DNA of 64,000 nucleotides. It comes from Pseudomonadota bacterium (GTDB lineage: Bacteria; Pseudomonadota; Gammaproteobacteria; Burkholderiales; Burkholderiaceae_C). Made by a program: the position numbers and the translations under genes. Below the pieces are notes generated by a model. That model did not search any database. It saw only the letters and a program-made list of their open reading frames with translations, and was not told the DNA's origin. Each line of letters starts with the position of its first letter. The first letter of the stretch is position 1. Location of the stretch: contig JAFEEG010000001.1 of the NCBI GenBank assembly GCA_018241225.1, positions 372,001-436,000 on the forward strand, read 5' to 3'. Shown in pieces: positions 1 through 9,109 of the stretch.

Positions 1-489
1 GCCGAATATGAAGCCCCGGTGCGAGGCCACGCGCGCCACCTTGCCCAGACCGAGTGTGCTGCGGTCGGCGCCTTCGTAGCCGGACGGGAACGGGTAACCG
101 CGCAGTGCGCCGTCGTTGGCGAAGGTCCAGCCGTGGTACGGGCAGGTGAACGAGCGCGCGTTGCCTTTTTCCGTCATGCAGACGCGGTTGCCCCGGTGCG
201 GGCAGCGGTTGTGCAGCAGGTTGATCTGGCCCGACTTGTCGCGCGTCATGAGGATGGGCTCGGGGCCGATCGACTTCATCACGTAGTCGTTGGGGTTGGG
301 CACTTCGCTCTCGTGGCCCACATAGACCCAGGTGCGGTACCAGATCTTCTGCAGCTCGGCCTGGTAGATCGCGGGATCGGTGTAGAGAGAGCCATGCACG
401 TGGTCTTCGCCAACGAGTTCGTCCCAACGAACGGCCGGGCCAGTCACGGCCGCGGGGGCTATGGGAATCACATGGTCGCAGGTGCTCAA
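1..489 (-). CDS. Rieske aromatic ring-hydroxylating oxygenase, large subunit (N-terminal part)
   Basis: Only the first 163 codons are inside the window; the gene runs off the left edge. The translated N-terminus contains a classic Rieske [2Fe-2S] site, CPHRG followed after about 17 residues by CPYHGW, giving two Cys and two His ligands. The protein is therefore the alpha subunit of a ring-hydroxylating oxygenase; the catalytic mononuclear iron domain lies outside the window, so the substrate cannot be named. The start is a TTG at 489, preceded by GGAG at 8 nt; no upstream ATG is in frame. A [2Fe-2S] ferredoxin gene is divergent 162 bp away and may be its electron donor. Confidence 0.9.
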   Translation of the reverse strand, partial: MSTCDHVIPIAPAAVTGPAVRWDELVGEDHVHGSLYTDPAIYQAELQKIWYRTWVYVGHESEVPNPNDYVMKSIGPEPILMTRDKSGQINLLHNRCPHRGNRVCMTEKGNARSFTCPYHGWTFANDGALRGYPFPSGYEGADRSTLGLGKVARVASHRGFIFG

Positions 490-651
490 GGTGCAATCTC
501 CGTGGTGGCAGGGGAATTCACTGACGGACCGCTCCCTTTGTGCGCCGCAGATCAGAGTTGTTTCCCGTTTGTGATGATGCAATAATAGTCCGACGAGACG
601 GTCTATGTCAACATACAAACAGGCTCGGAAGCCGCAAAGGAATTCGCCCCC

Positions 652-972
652 ATGCCCATCGTCACTTTCATCGAACATGACGGCACAACACACCGCATCG
701 ACGCACCCAACCAACGCAGCCTGATGCAGGTCGCGGTAGACAACGGGGTGGCCGGTATCCTGGGCGATTGCGGTGGCTCTTGCAGTTGCGCCACCTGCCA
801 CGGCTACATAGACACGTCGTGGGCGCCCCGCCTACCCCCCATCTCGGAGACCGAGGCCTTCATGCTCGAAGGTGTGCCGGAACCGCGCGAGACCAGCCGG
901 CTGTGCTGCCAACTGCGCATGAGCCCCGAACTCGACGGGATCGTCGTACATCTGCCCGAAGAGCAGGTCTGA
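652..972 (+). CDS. [2Fe-2S] ferredoxin, adrenodoxin/putidaredoxin type
   Basis: A 106-residue soluble electron-transfer protein. Cys40, Cys46 and Cys49 (C-x5-C-x2-C) plus Cys86 in the LCCQL segment match the ligand pattern of the adrenodoxin-type cluster; Cys44 and Cys85 are extra. Length is normal for the family. AAGGA sits about 9 nt upstream of the ATG. The gene is divergent from a Rieske oxygenase alpha subunit, which makes electron delivery to that oxygenase the simplest role (inference); no dedicated reductase gene is adjacent. Confidence 0.9.
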   Translation: MPIVTFIEHDGTTHRIDAPNQRSLMQVAVDNGVAGILGDCGGSCSCATCHGYIDTSWAPRLPPISETEAFMLEGVPEPRETSRLCCQLRMSPELDGIVVHLPEEQV

Positions 973-998
973 ATTGCCCGCACCGAGTTCAACGCCGA

Positions 999-1880
999 TC
1001 AGTCGGCGTATGCCATCAGGCATTCCTGGGTTACGGTCGCGAGCGATCGGCCCTCACGATCGTGAATCGCACCGATGGCCAAGCCGCGGCCAGATGCACT
1101 GGCCGGACTCATGGTGTCCACATGCAGCCACTGGTCGGCCCGAAATGGTCGGTGCAGCCAAATGGCATGGTTCAGGCTCGCGATGTAGAGCCTACGCTCA
1201 CCCAGCTCGCATAGGTGATGGCCGAGCGCACTGAAGTTCACCCACCAATCCGACAGGTAGGCGAAAGCCGCCGCCTGGATGCGCGGATCGTCGGGCAGTG
1301 CCTGAGCGGAACGCATCCAGAAGCGAAAGCGTCCCTTCATGACCTCAGGTGACAGCTGCCTCCGCGGGTCAGGAATTCGGAACTCGATGCTCGGCTTGCG
1401 ACTTCCAGAATAGCCGCCCAGCCGGTGGAAGCTCCGCAGCAACGCGGGATCGACGTCGTCGAGCTGCGCGAGGTCTTCTGGCCGCTCCCCGGCCGGAACA
1501 CTGCTGGGAGCACCATGCGAAGGCGCTTCAAGCGGAAGCGCACAGGTGACTTGCGCGTCCAGAACGACGCGTCCGTTCGCCTGAGAAGCGCGGACATGCC
1601 GTGAGCTAAAGCGCTTGCCATTCTGCAGTGGCGTGACGCGCAACTCCAGCGATTCGTCAGGCATCGCTCCTTGCAGAAACAGAAACTGCATCATGGTCGC
1701 AACACGGTCCGCGGGCACATCCATCATGCCGGCCATCAAGGCCTGACCCAACAGCTGACCGCCGTACGAACGGGCGTTGAGATTCGCGTCGCCGTGACGG
1801 GTACGCCAGCACCCGGGTTCGCACTCGGTCAGCGCCAGCAGGTGTTCGATGTTGTGCTCGTTCCAAGGCAGGTGGGGCAT
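999..1880 (-). CDS. tesB: Acyl-CoA thioesterase II
   Basis: This 293-residue protein has the TesB double-hotdog layout. The N-terminal hotdog contains the segment with NARSYGGQLLGQAL (about residues 35-48) and FLQGAMPDE. The C-terminal hotdog runs to the ECLMAYAD end and includes the SLNHAIWLHRPFRADQWLHV block typical of the family. It hydrolyses acyl-CoA to free acid and CoA in the cytoplasm. It is the last gene of a leftward pair with the oxidoreductase at 1884-2636 (3 bp between stop and start). Length matches E. coli TesB (286 aa). The acyl-CoA preference is not visible from sequence. Confidence 0.93.
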   Translation of the reverse strand: MPHLPWNEHNIEHLLALTECEPGCWRTRHGDANLNARSYGGQLLGQALMAGMMDVPADRVATMMQFLFLQGAMPDESLELRVTPLQNGKRFSSRHVRASQANGRVVLDAQVTCALPLEAPSHGAPSSVPAGERPEDLAQLDDVDPALLRSFHRLGGYSGSRKPSIEFRIPDPRRQLSPEVMKGRFRFWMRSAQALPDDPRIQAAAFAYLSDWWVNFSALGHHLCELGERRLYIASLNHAIWLHRPFRADQWLHVDTMSPASASGRGLAIGAIHDREGRSLATVTQECLMAYAD

Positions 1881-1883
1881 GCT

Positions 1884-2636
1884 TCAGTCCTTGACGATTG
1901 GGCGGCGATGGCCGGCCGTGCGGGGTTCGAGGCCGGGCCGGAGGCGCCAGTCGGGAGCGAAGTCGGAAAGCTCATGCGTCGCCATGGGCTCTTCCTGCTC
2001 GATGCTTCGCAGACGCGCCTCATACTGATCGAGGTACTCACGCCGTTTCGCCTCATCCGAATACTGGATGGCCCAGCCGACGAAAGGCTGCAGCACCTGC
2101 AGACCGCTGTACCCAAATGTGCCGTACTGCAGATGCCACAGGATGACGTCGCGCTGGCCCAGCAGGCCGTCGGGTTCCATCATTGCGGGAAAGCATCCGG
2201 AGGTAAACGCAAGCATCGCCCTGCGCCCTTTCAGGCCTCCGTTGTCGAAGCGCATGCCGCCCGCGCCATAGACCGTGCCGTTGACGAAGACCCTGTCGAT
2301 CCAGCCCTTCATGATCGCGGGCACCGAGAACCACCACATTGGAAACTGCAGGATGAGCAGATCGCACGCGAGCAGTTTGTCGATCTCCGCTTGGATGTCG
2401 GAAGTGAAGGTACGACGCTGCGACGAAAGCTTCTGCTCGCGGTCGTACTGGAGCGCCTCCGGAAAACGCCGCTCCGTGAAGTCCTCTCCGGTCGCCACAG
2501 GGTTGAAGCCCATGGCGTAGAGGTCCGAGACGACGACCTCGTGGCCACAGGAACGCAGCGTCTCCACCGAGCGGTTCAGAAGCGCCCGGCCGAACGACTT
2601 CGGCTCGGGATGGGCGAACACAATCAATACCTTCAT
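1884..2636 (-). CDS. Flavodoxin-fold NAD(P)H oxidoreductase (KefF/MdaB/YwrO type)
   Basis: Predicted FMN/FAD-dependent NAD(P)H:quinone-type reductase of 250 residues. The N-terminus MKVLIVFAHPEPKSF is the flavin-phosphate loop of the family, and LQFPMWWFSVPAIMKGWIDRVF (about residues 90-111) is its second signature. The longer reading frame starts at 2678, but the ATG at 2636 has a GGAAAG Shine-Dalgarno 5 nt upstream and begins exactly at the conserved fold, so I use it. It is followed by tesB. Possible substrates are quinones or nitro compounds; the exact one is unknown. Confidence 0.88.
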   Translation of the reverse strand: MKVLIVFAHPEPKSFGRALLNRSVETLRSCGHEVVVSDLYAMGFNPVATGEDFTERRFPEALQYDREQKLSSQRRTFTSDIQAEIDKLLACDLLILQFPMWWFSVPAIMKGWIDRVFVNGTVYGAGGMRFDNGGLKGRRAMLAFTSGCFPAMMEPDGLLGQRDVILWHLQYGTFGYSGLQVLQPFVGWAIQYSDEAKRREYLDQYEARLRSIEQEEPMATHELSDFAPDWRLRPGLEPRTAGHRRPIVKD

Positions 2637-2689
2637 GGTGTCTTTCCGACAGTTGCTGCTCATATAATAAACCGTCACGTCGGTATATC

Positions 2690-3529
2690 ATGAAAATTCT
2701 CGCCGCCCACGCTCGGAGCTTTCTCTTTCTTCCTGCAGACCGCCTTGAGCGGCTGGGCAAGGCGCTCGCCAGCGGCGCGCACATGGTCATCGTCGACCTT
2801 GAAGACGCCGTGGCGCCCGATGCCAAGTCCGCGGCACGAACTGCGCTCCAGGCTCAATGGGCGCTTCTTGATCCCGTGTCGCGCACGCGAATCGCGATCC
2901 GAGTGAATGCCCCGTCGACCCCGTGGCACGAGAACGACTGTGGACTGATTGAGGCTCTGGCTGGCGACGGCCTGGGCGGCGTGGTAATCGCCAAGACCGA
3001 ATCAGTCGCGCCGCTGAGCAAGCTCGCGCAGCGCGTCAGTGGTGTGCCGCTGCTACCGCTCATCGAGTCGGCTGAAGGCCTGGCCACGCTGGACCTGATC
3101 ACCCGCGCCCCCGGCGTGGTGCGCTTGCTCTTCGGACATCTCGACTTCCAGGTCGATTTGGGTTTGCAGTGCGACGTTGAGGAACGCGAACTTGACGCCG
3201 TACGGTTGGCCTTCGTCGTGGCCTCGCGGCGTGCCGGTCTCCCCTGCCCCGTTGATGGCGTCACCGTCGACCTTCAACGATCGGAGCGGTTGGAGGCGGA
3301 CACGCAGCGCAGCAAACGATTCGGCTTCACAGGCAAGCTCTGCATTCACCCCTGTCAAGTGGCCGCAGTCAATACCTCGCTGGGTCCAACAGCCGCCCAG
3401 CTGGAATGGGCGCAACGAGTCCTCGCGGCCGCCCACGAACACCAAGCCGGCGCCTTTCAGTTCGAAGGAGCGATGGTCGACGCTCCCGTGCTCGCACGTG
3501 CCCGAGCCCTTCTGCAACTCTCCCTCTGA
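2690..3529 (+). CDS. HpcH/HpaI aldolase/citrate lyase family protein (CitE-like)
   Basis: A 279-residue TIM-barrel lyase of the CitE/malyl-CoA lyase superfamily. The N-terminal [10 protein letters not shown], the metal/acid segment [13 protein letters not shown], the IRVNA strand, the PLIESAEGL strand and the C-terminal [13 protein letters not shown] are all recognisable. Such enzymes cleave or form C-C bonds of beta-hydroxyacyl-CoA thioesters using Mg2+. It is divergent from the oxidoreductase gene (53 bp between starts) and reads into etfB 11 bp downstream, suggesting acyl-CoA catabolism. The substrate is not determinable. Confidence 0.88.
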   Translation: MKILAAHARSFLFLPADRLERLGKALASGAHMVIVDLEDAVAPDAKSAARTALQAQWALLDPVSRTRIAIRVNAPSTPWHENDCGLIEALAGDGLGGVVIAKTESVAPLSKLAQRVSGVPLLPLIESAEGLATLDLITRAPGVVRLLFGHLDFQVDLGLQCDVEERELDAVRLAFVVASRRAGLPCPVDGVTVDLQRSERLEADTQRSKRFGFTGKLCIHPCQVAAVNTSLGPTAAQLEWAQRVLAAAHEHQAGAFQFEGAMVDAPVLARARALLQLSL

Positions 3530-3540
3530 GGAAATCAATC

Positions 3541-4290
3541 ATGAAGATTCTTGTCTCCGTCAAACGCGTCGTGGACTACAACGTCAAGGTTCGAGTGAAG
3601 AGCGACGGCAGCGGTATCGATATCGCCAACGTCAAGATGAGCATGAATCCGTTTGACGAGATCGCCGTGGAAGAAGCGGTGCGCCTGAAGGAGAAGGGTA
3701 CGGCGACCGAAGTAATCGCCGTCTCCTGCGGCGTCGCGCAGTGCCAGGAAACCCTGCGCACAGCCATGGCCATCGGCGCGGATCGCGCCATCCTGGTGGA
3801 GACCACCGAAGACCTGCAGCCCCTGGCCGTGGCCAAACTACTGAAGGCCCTTGTGGATAAGGAACAGCCCCAGCTGATCATTTTGGGCAAGCAGGCCATC
3901 GACGACGACTGCAACCAGACCGGCCAGATGCTCGCCGCCCTGGCCGGCCTGCCGCAGGCCACCTTCGCCAGCAGGGTCGAGGTCGCCGATGGCAAGGCCA
4001 GCGTCATCCGGGAAGTCGATAGTGGTCTGGAGACCTTGTCGGTCACCCTGCCGGCGGTCATCACCACCGATCTGCGCCTGAATGAACCGCGCTATGTGAC
4101 GTTGCCCAACATCATGAAGGCCAAAAAGAAGCAACTCGACATCGTCAAGCCCGCAGACCTCGGTGTAGACGTGAGTCCGCGCATCAAGACCCTCGCGGTC
4201 AGCGAGCCCCAGAAGCGGGGCGCCGGCATGAAGGTGCCCGACGTGGCCACCCTCGTTGCAAAACTCAAAACCGAAGCCAAGGTGATCTAA
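3541..4290 (+). CDS. etfB: Electron transfer flavoprotein beta subunit
   Basis: At 249 residues it has standard ETF-beta length. It starts [14 protein letters not shown] and carries the AMP-binding adenine nucleotide hydrolase-like fold, with [16 protein letters not shown] and [19 protein letters not shown] as signatures. The ATG at 3541 is chosen over an upstream in-frame codon inside the previous gene because it matches the family N-terminus and follows GAGG. With EtfA it forms the heterodimer that passes electrons from acyl-CoA dehydrogenases to ETF-ubiquinone oxidoreductase. It lies 2 bp from etfA and is certainly cotranscribed with it. Confidence 0.97.
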   Translation: MKILVSVKRVVDYNVKVRVKSDGSGIDIANVKMSMNPFDEIAVEEAVRLKEKGTATEVIAVSCGVAQCQETLRTAMAIGADRAILVETTEDLQPLAVAKLLKALVDKEQPQLIILGKQAIDDDCNQTGQMLAALAGLPQATFASRVEVADGKASVIREVDSGLETLSVTLPAVITTDLRLNEPRYVTLPNIMKAKKKQLDIVKPADLGVDVSPRIKTLAVSEPQKRGAGMKVPDVATLVAKLKTEAKVI

Positions 4291-4292
4291 AC

Positions 4293-5225
4293 ATGACCGC
4301 ACTCGTCATTGCCGAACACGACAACGCCTCCCTCAAAGGCGCCACGCTCAACACCGTCACCGCCGCCGCCCGCTGTGCAAGTGAAGTGCACATCCTCATC
4401 GTAGGTCACAACGCGGCGGGCGCCGCCCAGGCTGCGGCGCAGATCGCCGGCGTGGTCAAGGTCATTCACGCCGATGCACCGGGCTTCGAGCATAGCCTGG
4501 CCGAGAATCTGGCCGCCCAGGTGCTGGCCATCGCCTCGAACTACAGCCACCTCCTGTTCCCTGCCACTGCCAGCGGCAAGAACATCGCCCCGCGCGTAGC
4601 CGCCGCGCTGGACGTGGGCCAAGTCTCCGACATCACCAAAGTGATCAGCGCCGACACGTTCGAGCGCCCGATCTATGCCGGCAATGCGATTGCCACCGTG
4701 CAGGCGCTGGACGGGAAAAAGGTGATCACCGTACGCACCACTGGCTTCGACCCAGCGGCATCCACCGGTGGCAGCGCCGCAGTGGAGCCGGCAATCGCGG
4801 TGGCCGACGAGGGCAAGAGCAGCTTCCTGGGCAGCGAGATCGCCAAGAATGACCGGCCCGAGCTCACGGCGGCCAAGATCATCGTCTCCGGTGGGCGGGC
4901 ACTGGGTAGCGCCGAGAAGTTCAACGACGTGATGGCGCCGCTGGCGGACAAGCTCGGTGCGGCGCTGGGCGCCAGCCGCGCCGCGGTGGACGCGGGTTAC
5001 GCGCCCAACGACTGGCAGGTGGGCCAGACGGGCAAGATCGTGGCCCCGCAGCTCTATATCGCCGCAGGTATCTCGGGCGCGATCCAGCACCTGGCCGGCA
5101 TGAAGGACTCCAAGGTGATCGTGGCGATCAACAAGGACCCAGAAGCGCCGATCTTCTCCGTGGCCGACTACGGCTTGGAGGCCGATCTGTTCGCGGCCGT
5201 GCCAGAAATGGTCAAGGTGCTCTGA
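4293..5225 (+). CDS. etfA: Electron transfer flavoprotein alpha subunit
   Basis: This 310-residue protein is the FAD-carrying ETF subunit. The C-terminal FAD domain is intact: [44 protein letters not shown] and [10 protein letters not shown]. It pairs with EtfB to ferry electrons from dehydrogenases to the quinone pool. Gene order etfB-etfA with 2 bp spacing is the norm in proteobacteria. An 18-bp perfect palindrome follows 1 bp after the stop codon and may terminate the operon. No acyl-CoA dehydrogenase is adjacent here. Confidence 0.97.
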   Translation: MTALVIAEHDNASLKGATLNTVTAAARCASEVHILIVGHNAAGAAQAAAQIAGVVKVIHADAPGFEHSLAENLAAQVLAIASNYSHLLFPATASGKNIAPRVAAALDVGQVSDITKVISADTFERPIYAGNAIATVQALDGKKVITVRTTGFDPAASTGGSAAVEPAIAVADEGKSSFLGSEIAKNDRPELTAAKIIVSGGRALGSAEKFNDVMAPLADKLGAALGASRAAVDAGYAPNDWQVGQTGKIVAPQLYIAAGISGAIQHLAGMKDSKVIVAINKDPEAPIFSVADYGLEADLFAAVPEMVKVL

Positions 5226-5226
5226 A

Positions 5227-5244
5227 CACAGGCGATCGCCTGTG
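5227..5244 (+). terminator. Perfect palindrome after etfA
   Basis: CACAGGCGATCGCCTGTG is a perfect 18-bp palindrome beginning one base after the etfA stop. It contains GCGATCGC at its centre. It could fold as a hairpin ending the etfBA transcript, but it is not followed by a T run, so a rho-independent role is uncertain. A second hairpin (9-bp arms around one A) lies at 5387-5405. Confidence 0.35.
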
Positions 5245-5473
5245 CGGGGCGCAATCGGCACGAACTCGACAATCCCTTTCCGTCGCCTGTCGCGCCCCAT
5301 CCACAACCTGAAGGTGGATTGGGCTTGACGCCGCTGGAGCGCACTCCACGCTTCGCGCACTTGATCGTGGCCGGCCAGACGTCCTGAGGACGCGCAGCGC
5401 GTCCTGCCGACCTTCGACTAGGCCCGGGGCAAACGCGTGGGCCTTGGGCGGATCAGTTCGTTAGACTGACCTG

Positions 5474-5947
5474 ATGAGCGCGCGCACCACCCCTGCATCG
5501 CCCACGCTTTCGGACGAGCAGTCAGCCCATTTACGTCTGAGCGATGTGCTTGGATATCAGCTGGTATCCGCTTCGCTGGTCACCAACGGAATGTTCGATA
5601 CGGCTGTGGGGACGCCACTCGGATTGAGTCGCGTCGAGTACAGCATGCTGATGCTGATTCGAGAAAATCCTGGGCTCTCGGCAGCGCGCTTGTCAGAAGT
5701 CCTCGCGGTGACTCCTCCGTATGTCGCCGCCCGACTTGCGCTCCTCGAGAGACACGACCTCGTGGCGCGTGCAACGAGCAAGCACGACCGACGCTCGCAG
5801 TCCCTCGCATTGACGCCCGCCGGCGTTCGAATCTCCGTTGATGCGACACGCCGCCTGGTCCAGGTCGAGAAAGCGATCGGCCAGAAACTGAGCCCGGTCG
5901 AAATTCTCGTGCTCAAGGAACTTCTCCGAAAAGTCGCCACACCGTAG
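5474..5947 (+). CDS. MarR-family transcriptional regulator
   Basis: A 157-residue winged-helix regulator. The region about 55-130 has MarR features: EYSMLMLIRENPG, the recognition helix segment LSEVLAVTPPYVAARLALLERHDLV, and the wing ATSKHDRRSQSLALTPAGV. MarR proteins usually bind as dimers to operators near their own or adjacent genes and respond to small aromatic or acidic ligands. It lies downstream of etfBA and upstream of a lipoprotein esterase, so either could be a target; no operator was identified. Confidence 0.9.
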   Translation: MSARTTPASPTLSDEQSAHLRLSDVLGYQLVSASLVTNGMFDTAVGTPLGLSRVEYSMLMLIRENPGLSAARLSEVLAVTPPYVAARLALLERHDLVARATSKHDRRSQSLALTPAGVRISVDATRRLVQVEKAIGQKLSPVEILVLKELLRKVATP

Positions 5948-6422
5948 TCAGCGACAGCGCCGCCGCGAAGAGGACTCGGTCGGTCCCAGTCAGATTCAGC
6001 AGTGTCCCGACGACGGGGCATCGAATTGACAGCAATTGATGATTGAGCACGGGCGGCTCACACGGAACAGAGCGGTCGGGGACGCGCTGGTCATTCGATA
6101 ACAAAGTTCATCAATTGTCGAGGCTCGCTGGTCCGCACTTGATGGGCGCCGACGAGTGCTGATTGCACGACTTCGGGTGCAGGCTAACGAGCAGGACAGC
6201 GTCGACGCAGCCCCCAACCCCAGGGGAACTCAACATCGCTTTCCAAGGAATCCGTTCTGGTGCCAGGCTGCCTTCGCTACGCGTAAGCGAGGATGTTCGA
6301 TCACCGTTTCGTACAAGAACGTCTAGGAGATAGTGATTAGAGTGAATCATCTTTCGCCAAAGGCTCTCTCCAGAGGGCATGGCGGACGACGCGCCGCAGT
6401 GAATCGAATCAGGAGACAAGAA
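5948..6422. other. Intergenic stretch, no gene seen
   Basis: 475 bases between the MarR gene and the esterase. Short frames on both strands lack ribosome sites and family signatures. An inverted pair, AATTGATGA near 6036 and TCATCAATTGTC near 6109, about 70 bases apart, is the only structure noticed. The promoter of the esterase gene must lie here, but I cannot place it with confidence. Confidence 0.5.
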
Positions 6423-8075
6423 ATGCATGCCGATGATCTAGAACCGGCCCAGGTCGGTCTAACGCTGTCACCCGTCCAGCACTCGTTTGGAAGAGTCCGT
6501 ACCTACATGGTCGTCCTTGCCGTGAGTTCCCTTGCGGCTTGCGGTGGCGGCAACGATGCTCCGCCGCCCGCTGCCCCCCCGGTGAAGACCCTGGCAGAGG
6601 CTTGCCCTACATTCGCTTCCACCGGCCTTCCGCACGGCGCAAAGATCACCAAGACAGAGATTCGCAAAGCCAAGGCGACCCTCCCCGATGTGTGCATCGT
6701 CCGCGGCGTGATCGTTTCTTCGCCGGCTTCCACCATCAATTGGGCGGTCGAGTTGCCCGAGCCCAAGGTCTGGAACGGAAAGACGCTCACCATCGGCGGC
6801 AGCGGGTTCGACGGCTTCATTCCGACGGATTCGATGTGGCACCACTGGCTCGTCGGGGTCTCGGCGAACCCATACGTGAAAATCAGTTCGGACTCTGGGC
6901 ACCAGACCGAGGGCTTCTATCCCTGGGGGCTCGACGATGTAGCCCTGCGCAATCACGCCTTCGACGCGAACCATTTCGCGTTGGAGGTCGGCACGCAGAT
7001 CGCGAAGGAGTTCTACGGTCGCGCTCCAGCCCGGCGCTACATGATGGGGCAGTCCAATGGCGGGCGGGCCGGCCTGGTCGCGGCTCAACGTTACCCGAAG
7101 GATTACGACGGCATCGTGTCGATGGAACCGGCGATGAGCCAGCAAGGACATCAGGTCAACATGAACGAGCTGATGAAGTGGATCTACGCCTCGCCTGACA
7201 ACTGGCTCAGCCCCGCCAAGACGGCGCTGTTCGCGGCCGCGGAGATCAACGCATGCGACGCCTTGGATGGCGTCAAAGACGGGATCATCAGCAATGTCGA
7301 GGCATGCCAGTACATCCCGACAGACCTGCAGTGCGCCGGAGCGGACAACGACTCCTGTCTGACTGCCGGTCAGATTGAAACCGTTCGCCGCGTCTACAGC
7401 GACCACAAGGTCGCGGTGACGCTCGCGGACGGCATCGTGGGTTACCCTCGTTTCGGACGTGGCGGGGCAGCCTCATCGGATTGGGGGAGTTATCTCTTCG
7501 GGTCCAGCTTTGCAAAGCCTGAGGGTTTCAATTACATCGCCTCCCTGGAGGCCGCCAAGGTGGTCGAGAACAATCCCGACGCGGACCTGATGAAGCATGA
7601 TCCGACGAAGTATCCCAGTCAGTACCTGCGGCTGTCGCAGATGATCGACGCCACCAACCCGGACATCAAGGCATTCGCCGACAATGGCGGCAAGCTGCTG
7701 CTCTGGTACGGTCTGTCGGACACCTGTGTCACGGTTTATCGTGCCGCGGAATGGTTCGCCAATGTCAAGAAGAGCCTCGGTGAAGACAAGGTTCGTGGCT
7801 TCGCCCGCATGCTGACCTCGCCGGGCGTGAGCCATGAACTGGACGGTCCAGGCGCCGGGTCAGCTGATTTCCTCGCCGCGCTGGACGCCTGGGTCGAGAA
7901 GGGTTCCGCACCTGACAAGCTGGTCGCTTCGAAGTACGACGCGCCGCAGTCGATCACGGCGGCGCCCGGTGAACCCTTGCTGCAGCGCCCCTTGTGCGAA
8001 TACCCCAAGTTCCCTCGGTACGTCGGCTCGGGGGATCCCAAGAAGGCGGAGAATTTCATCTGCTCCGGTACATGA
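6423..8075 (+). CDS. Tannase/feruloyl-esterase-family lipoprotein
   Basis: The predicted exported alpha/beta hydrolase has 550 residues. The ATG at 6423 follows AGGAGACAAGAA, a strong ribosome site. A hydrophobic segment ends in the lipobox LAAC at Cys40, so the protein is likely lipidated. The tannase-family catalytic triad can be placed at Ser211 (GQSNGGR), Asp433 (GLSDTCV) and His471 (GVSHELDGPG). The calcium-binding-like DALDGVKDG segment of the lid domain is at about 279-287. In characterised members the nucleophile and His are each flanked by a Cys joined by a disulfide; here those positions are Gln210 and Glu472. The likely substrate is an aromatic ester, unproven. Confidence 0.85.
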   Translation: MHADDLEPAQVGLTLSPVQHSFGRVRTYMVVLAVSSLAACGGGNDAPPPAAPPVKTLAEACPTFASTGLPHGAKITKTEIRKAKATLPDVCIVRGVIVSSPASTINWAVELPEPKVWNGKTLTIGGSGFDGFIPTDSMWHHWLVGVSANPYVKISSDSGHQTEGFYPWGLDDVALRNHAFDANHFALEVGTQIAKEFYGRAPARRYMMGQSNGGRAGLVAAQRYPKDYDGIVSMEPAMSQQGHQVNMNELMKWIYASPDNWLSPAKTALFAAAEINACDALDGVKDGIISNVEACQYIPTDLQCAGADNDSCLTAGQIETVRRVYSDHKVAVTLADGIVGYPRFGRGGAASSDWGSYLFGSSFAKPEGFNYIASLEAAKVVENNPDADLMKHDPTKYPSQYLRLSQMIDATNPDIKAFADNGGKLLLWYGLSDTCVTVYRAAEWFANVKKSLGEDKVRGFARMLTSPGVSHELDGPGAGSADFLAALDAWVEKGSAPDKLVASKYDAPQSITAAPGEPLLQRPLCEYPKFPRYVGSGDPKKAENFICSGT

Positions 8076-8150
8076 CATGGGCTCTGTTAAAACATTCGAG
8101 CGTGGCCCCTCCGTGCAAGCATTCTTCTCCACGAGGCTGGGAGGTGGCGA

Positions 8151-8975
8151 TTGGGGCCAGCCAAGAGACAGCAGCTAGACCAATGCTTCGAGGCGGTCGC
8201 TCTCGGAGACACTTGGCTGCTCTACACCGCATCACCAGGGGGCTACGGCCGCTCGGAGATGCTGGCGCCGGCGCTACTTCTTGCGCCGGTCGAAGCGCCT
8301 ATTCGCCTCCACTTAGACGGCGCGCCACCGCAGGAGGCAGACGCCTTCTATCACGCGGCTGGAGTCTGGAGCGCCGCCGATTCGTCCACTATTGCCGCCT
8401 TGTATTTCGATCCGCTCACCCGCGCGGGACGCGCCATTCAGGCCCGCGCTGAAAACGGAGTTCGCGCTTGGGGCCGTTCCTATGACTTCGGAGGCGCATT
8501 GCGCGATCTGGCAATACGAAAATCCTTGTCGCGCCAGACGATAGCGACATGGGCCGCGCGCGTCAGCGACGCGCTCTTGGCCGAGGAGCATGATCCACCG
8601 CACACCGACCCGCGTGTGGAGAATGCTGGCCGACTCATTCGAGAGTGGCCAGACGGCAGGCTGAATCTTTCGCTGCTAGGGCAAAATTGTGAGACGTCCG
8701 GCGTCCATCTTCGGCATATGTTTCGCGATCAGGTGGGAATGACGATGTCGCGATATCAGATGTGGCACCGCATTCTCGTGATGGTGGGCGCCGCATGTTC
8801 CGCAAGCGTCAGTTCCGGTCGCATTCGCACAGAGCAAACTCTTCACGCTGCAGGGTTCTATGACATGCCCCACGGCAACCGCGCTCTGCGTCGATTCTTC
8901 GGGATGACGGCCGCCGATGCGCTCAGCAGCCTCATCGTCTTCATTGACTGCAGAAACTCAGTCCAGCCTGACTGA
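8151..8975 (+). CDS. AraC-family transcriptional regulator
   Basis: A 274-residue protein whose C-terminal 110 residues form the double helix-turn-helix of AraC proteins: RLIREWPDGRLNLSLLGQNCETSGVHL, the RYQMWHRILVMV helix, and the second HTH ending in HGNRALRRFFGMTAADAL. The N-terminal 150 residues have no recognisable ligand domain. Start is a TTG at 8151 with GGAGG 6 nt upstream; no ATG in frame is better placed. It follows the esterase gene by 75 bp and may regulate it or the divergent neighbourhood. Confidence 0.8.
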   Translation: MGPAKRQQLDQCFEAVALGDTWLLYTASPGGYGRSEMLAPALLLAPVEAPIRLHLDGAPPQEADAFYHAAGVWSAADSSTIAALYFDPLTRAGRAIQARAENGVRAWGRSYDFGGALRDLAIRKSLSRQTIATWAARVSDALLAEEHDPPHTDPRVENAGRLIREWPDGRLNLSLLGQNCETSGVHLRHMFRDQVGMTMSRYQMWHRILVMVGAACSASVSSGRIRTEQTLHAAGFYDMPHGNRALRRFFGMTAADALSSLIVFIDCRNSVQPD

Positions 8976-9109
8976 AATGCTTCCGTGCCACGGGCGCCAA
9001 ATTGGGTGTCCAACACATGAACACCAAAACGTACACTGCCCAAGACCAATGGCAAGGTCAGTGGGACGTAGAGTCCCTCATTGCCACGCTGGCTAGCAAG
9101 GAAGAGATT

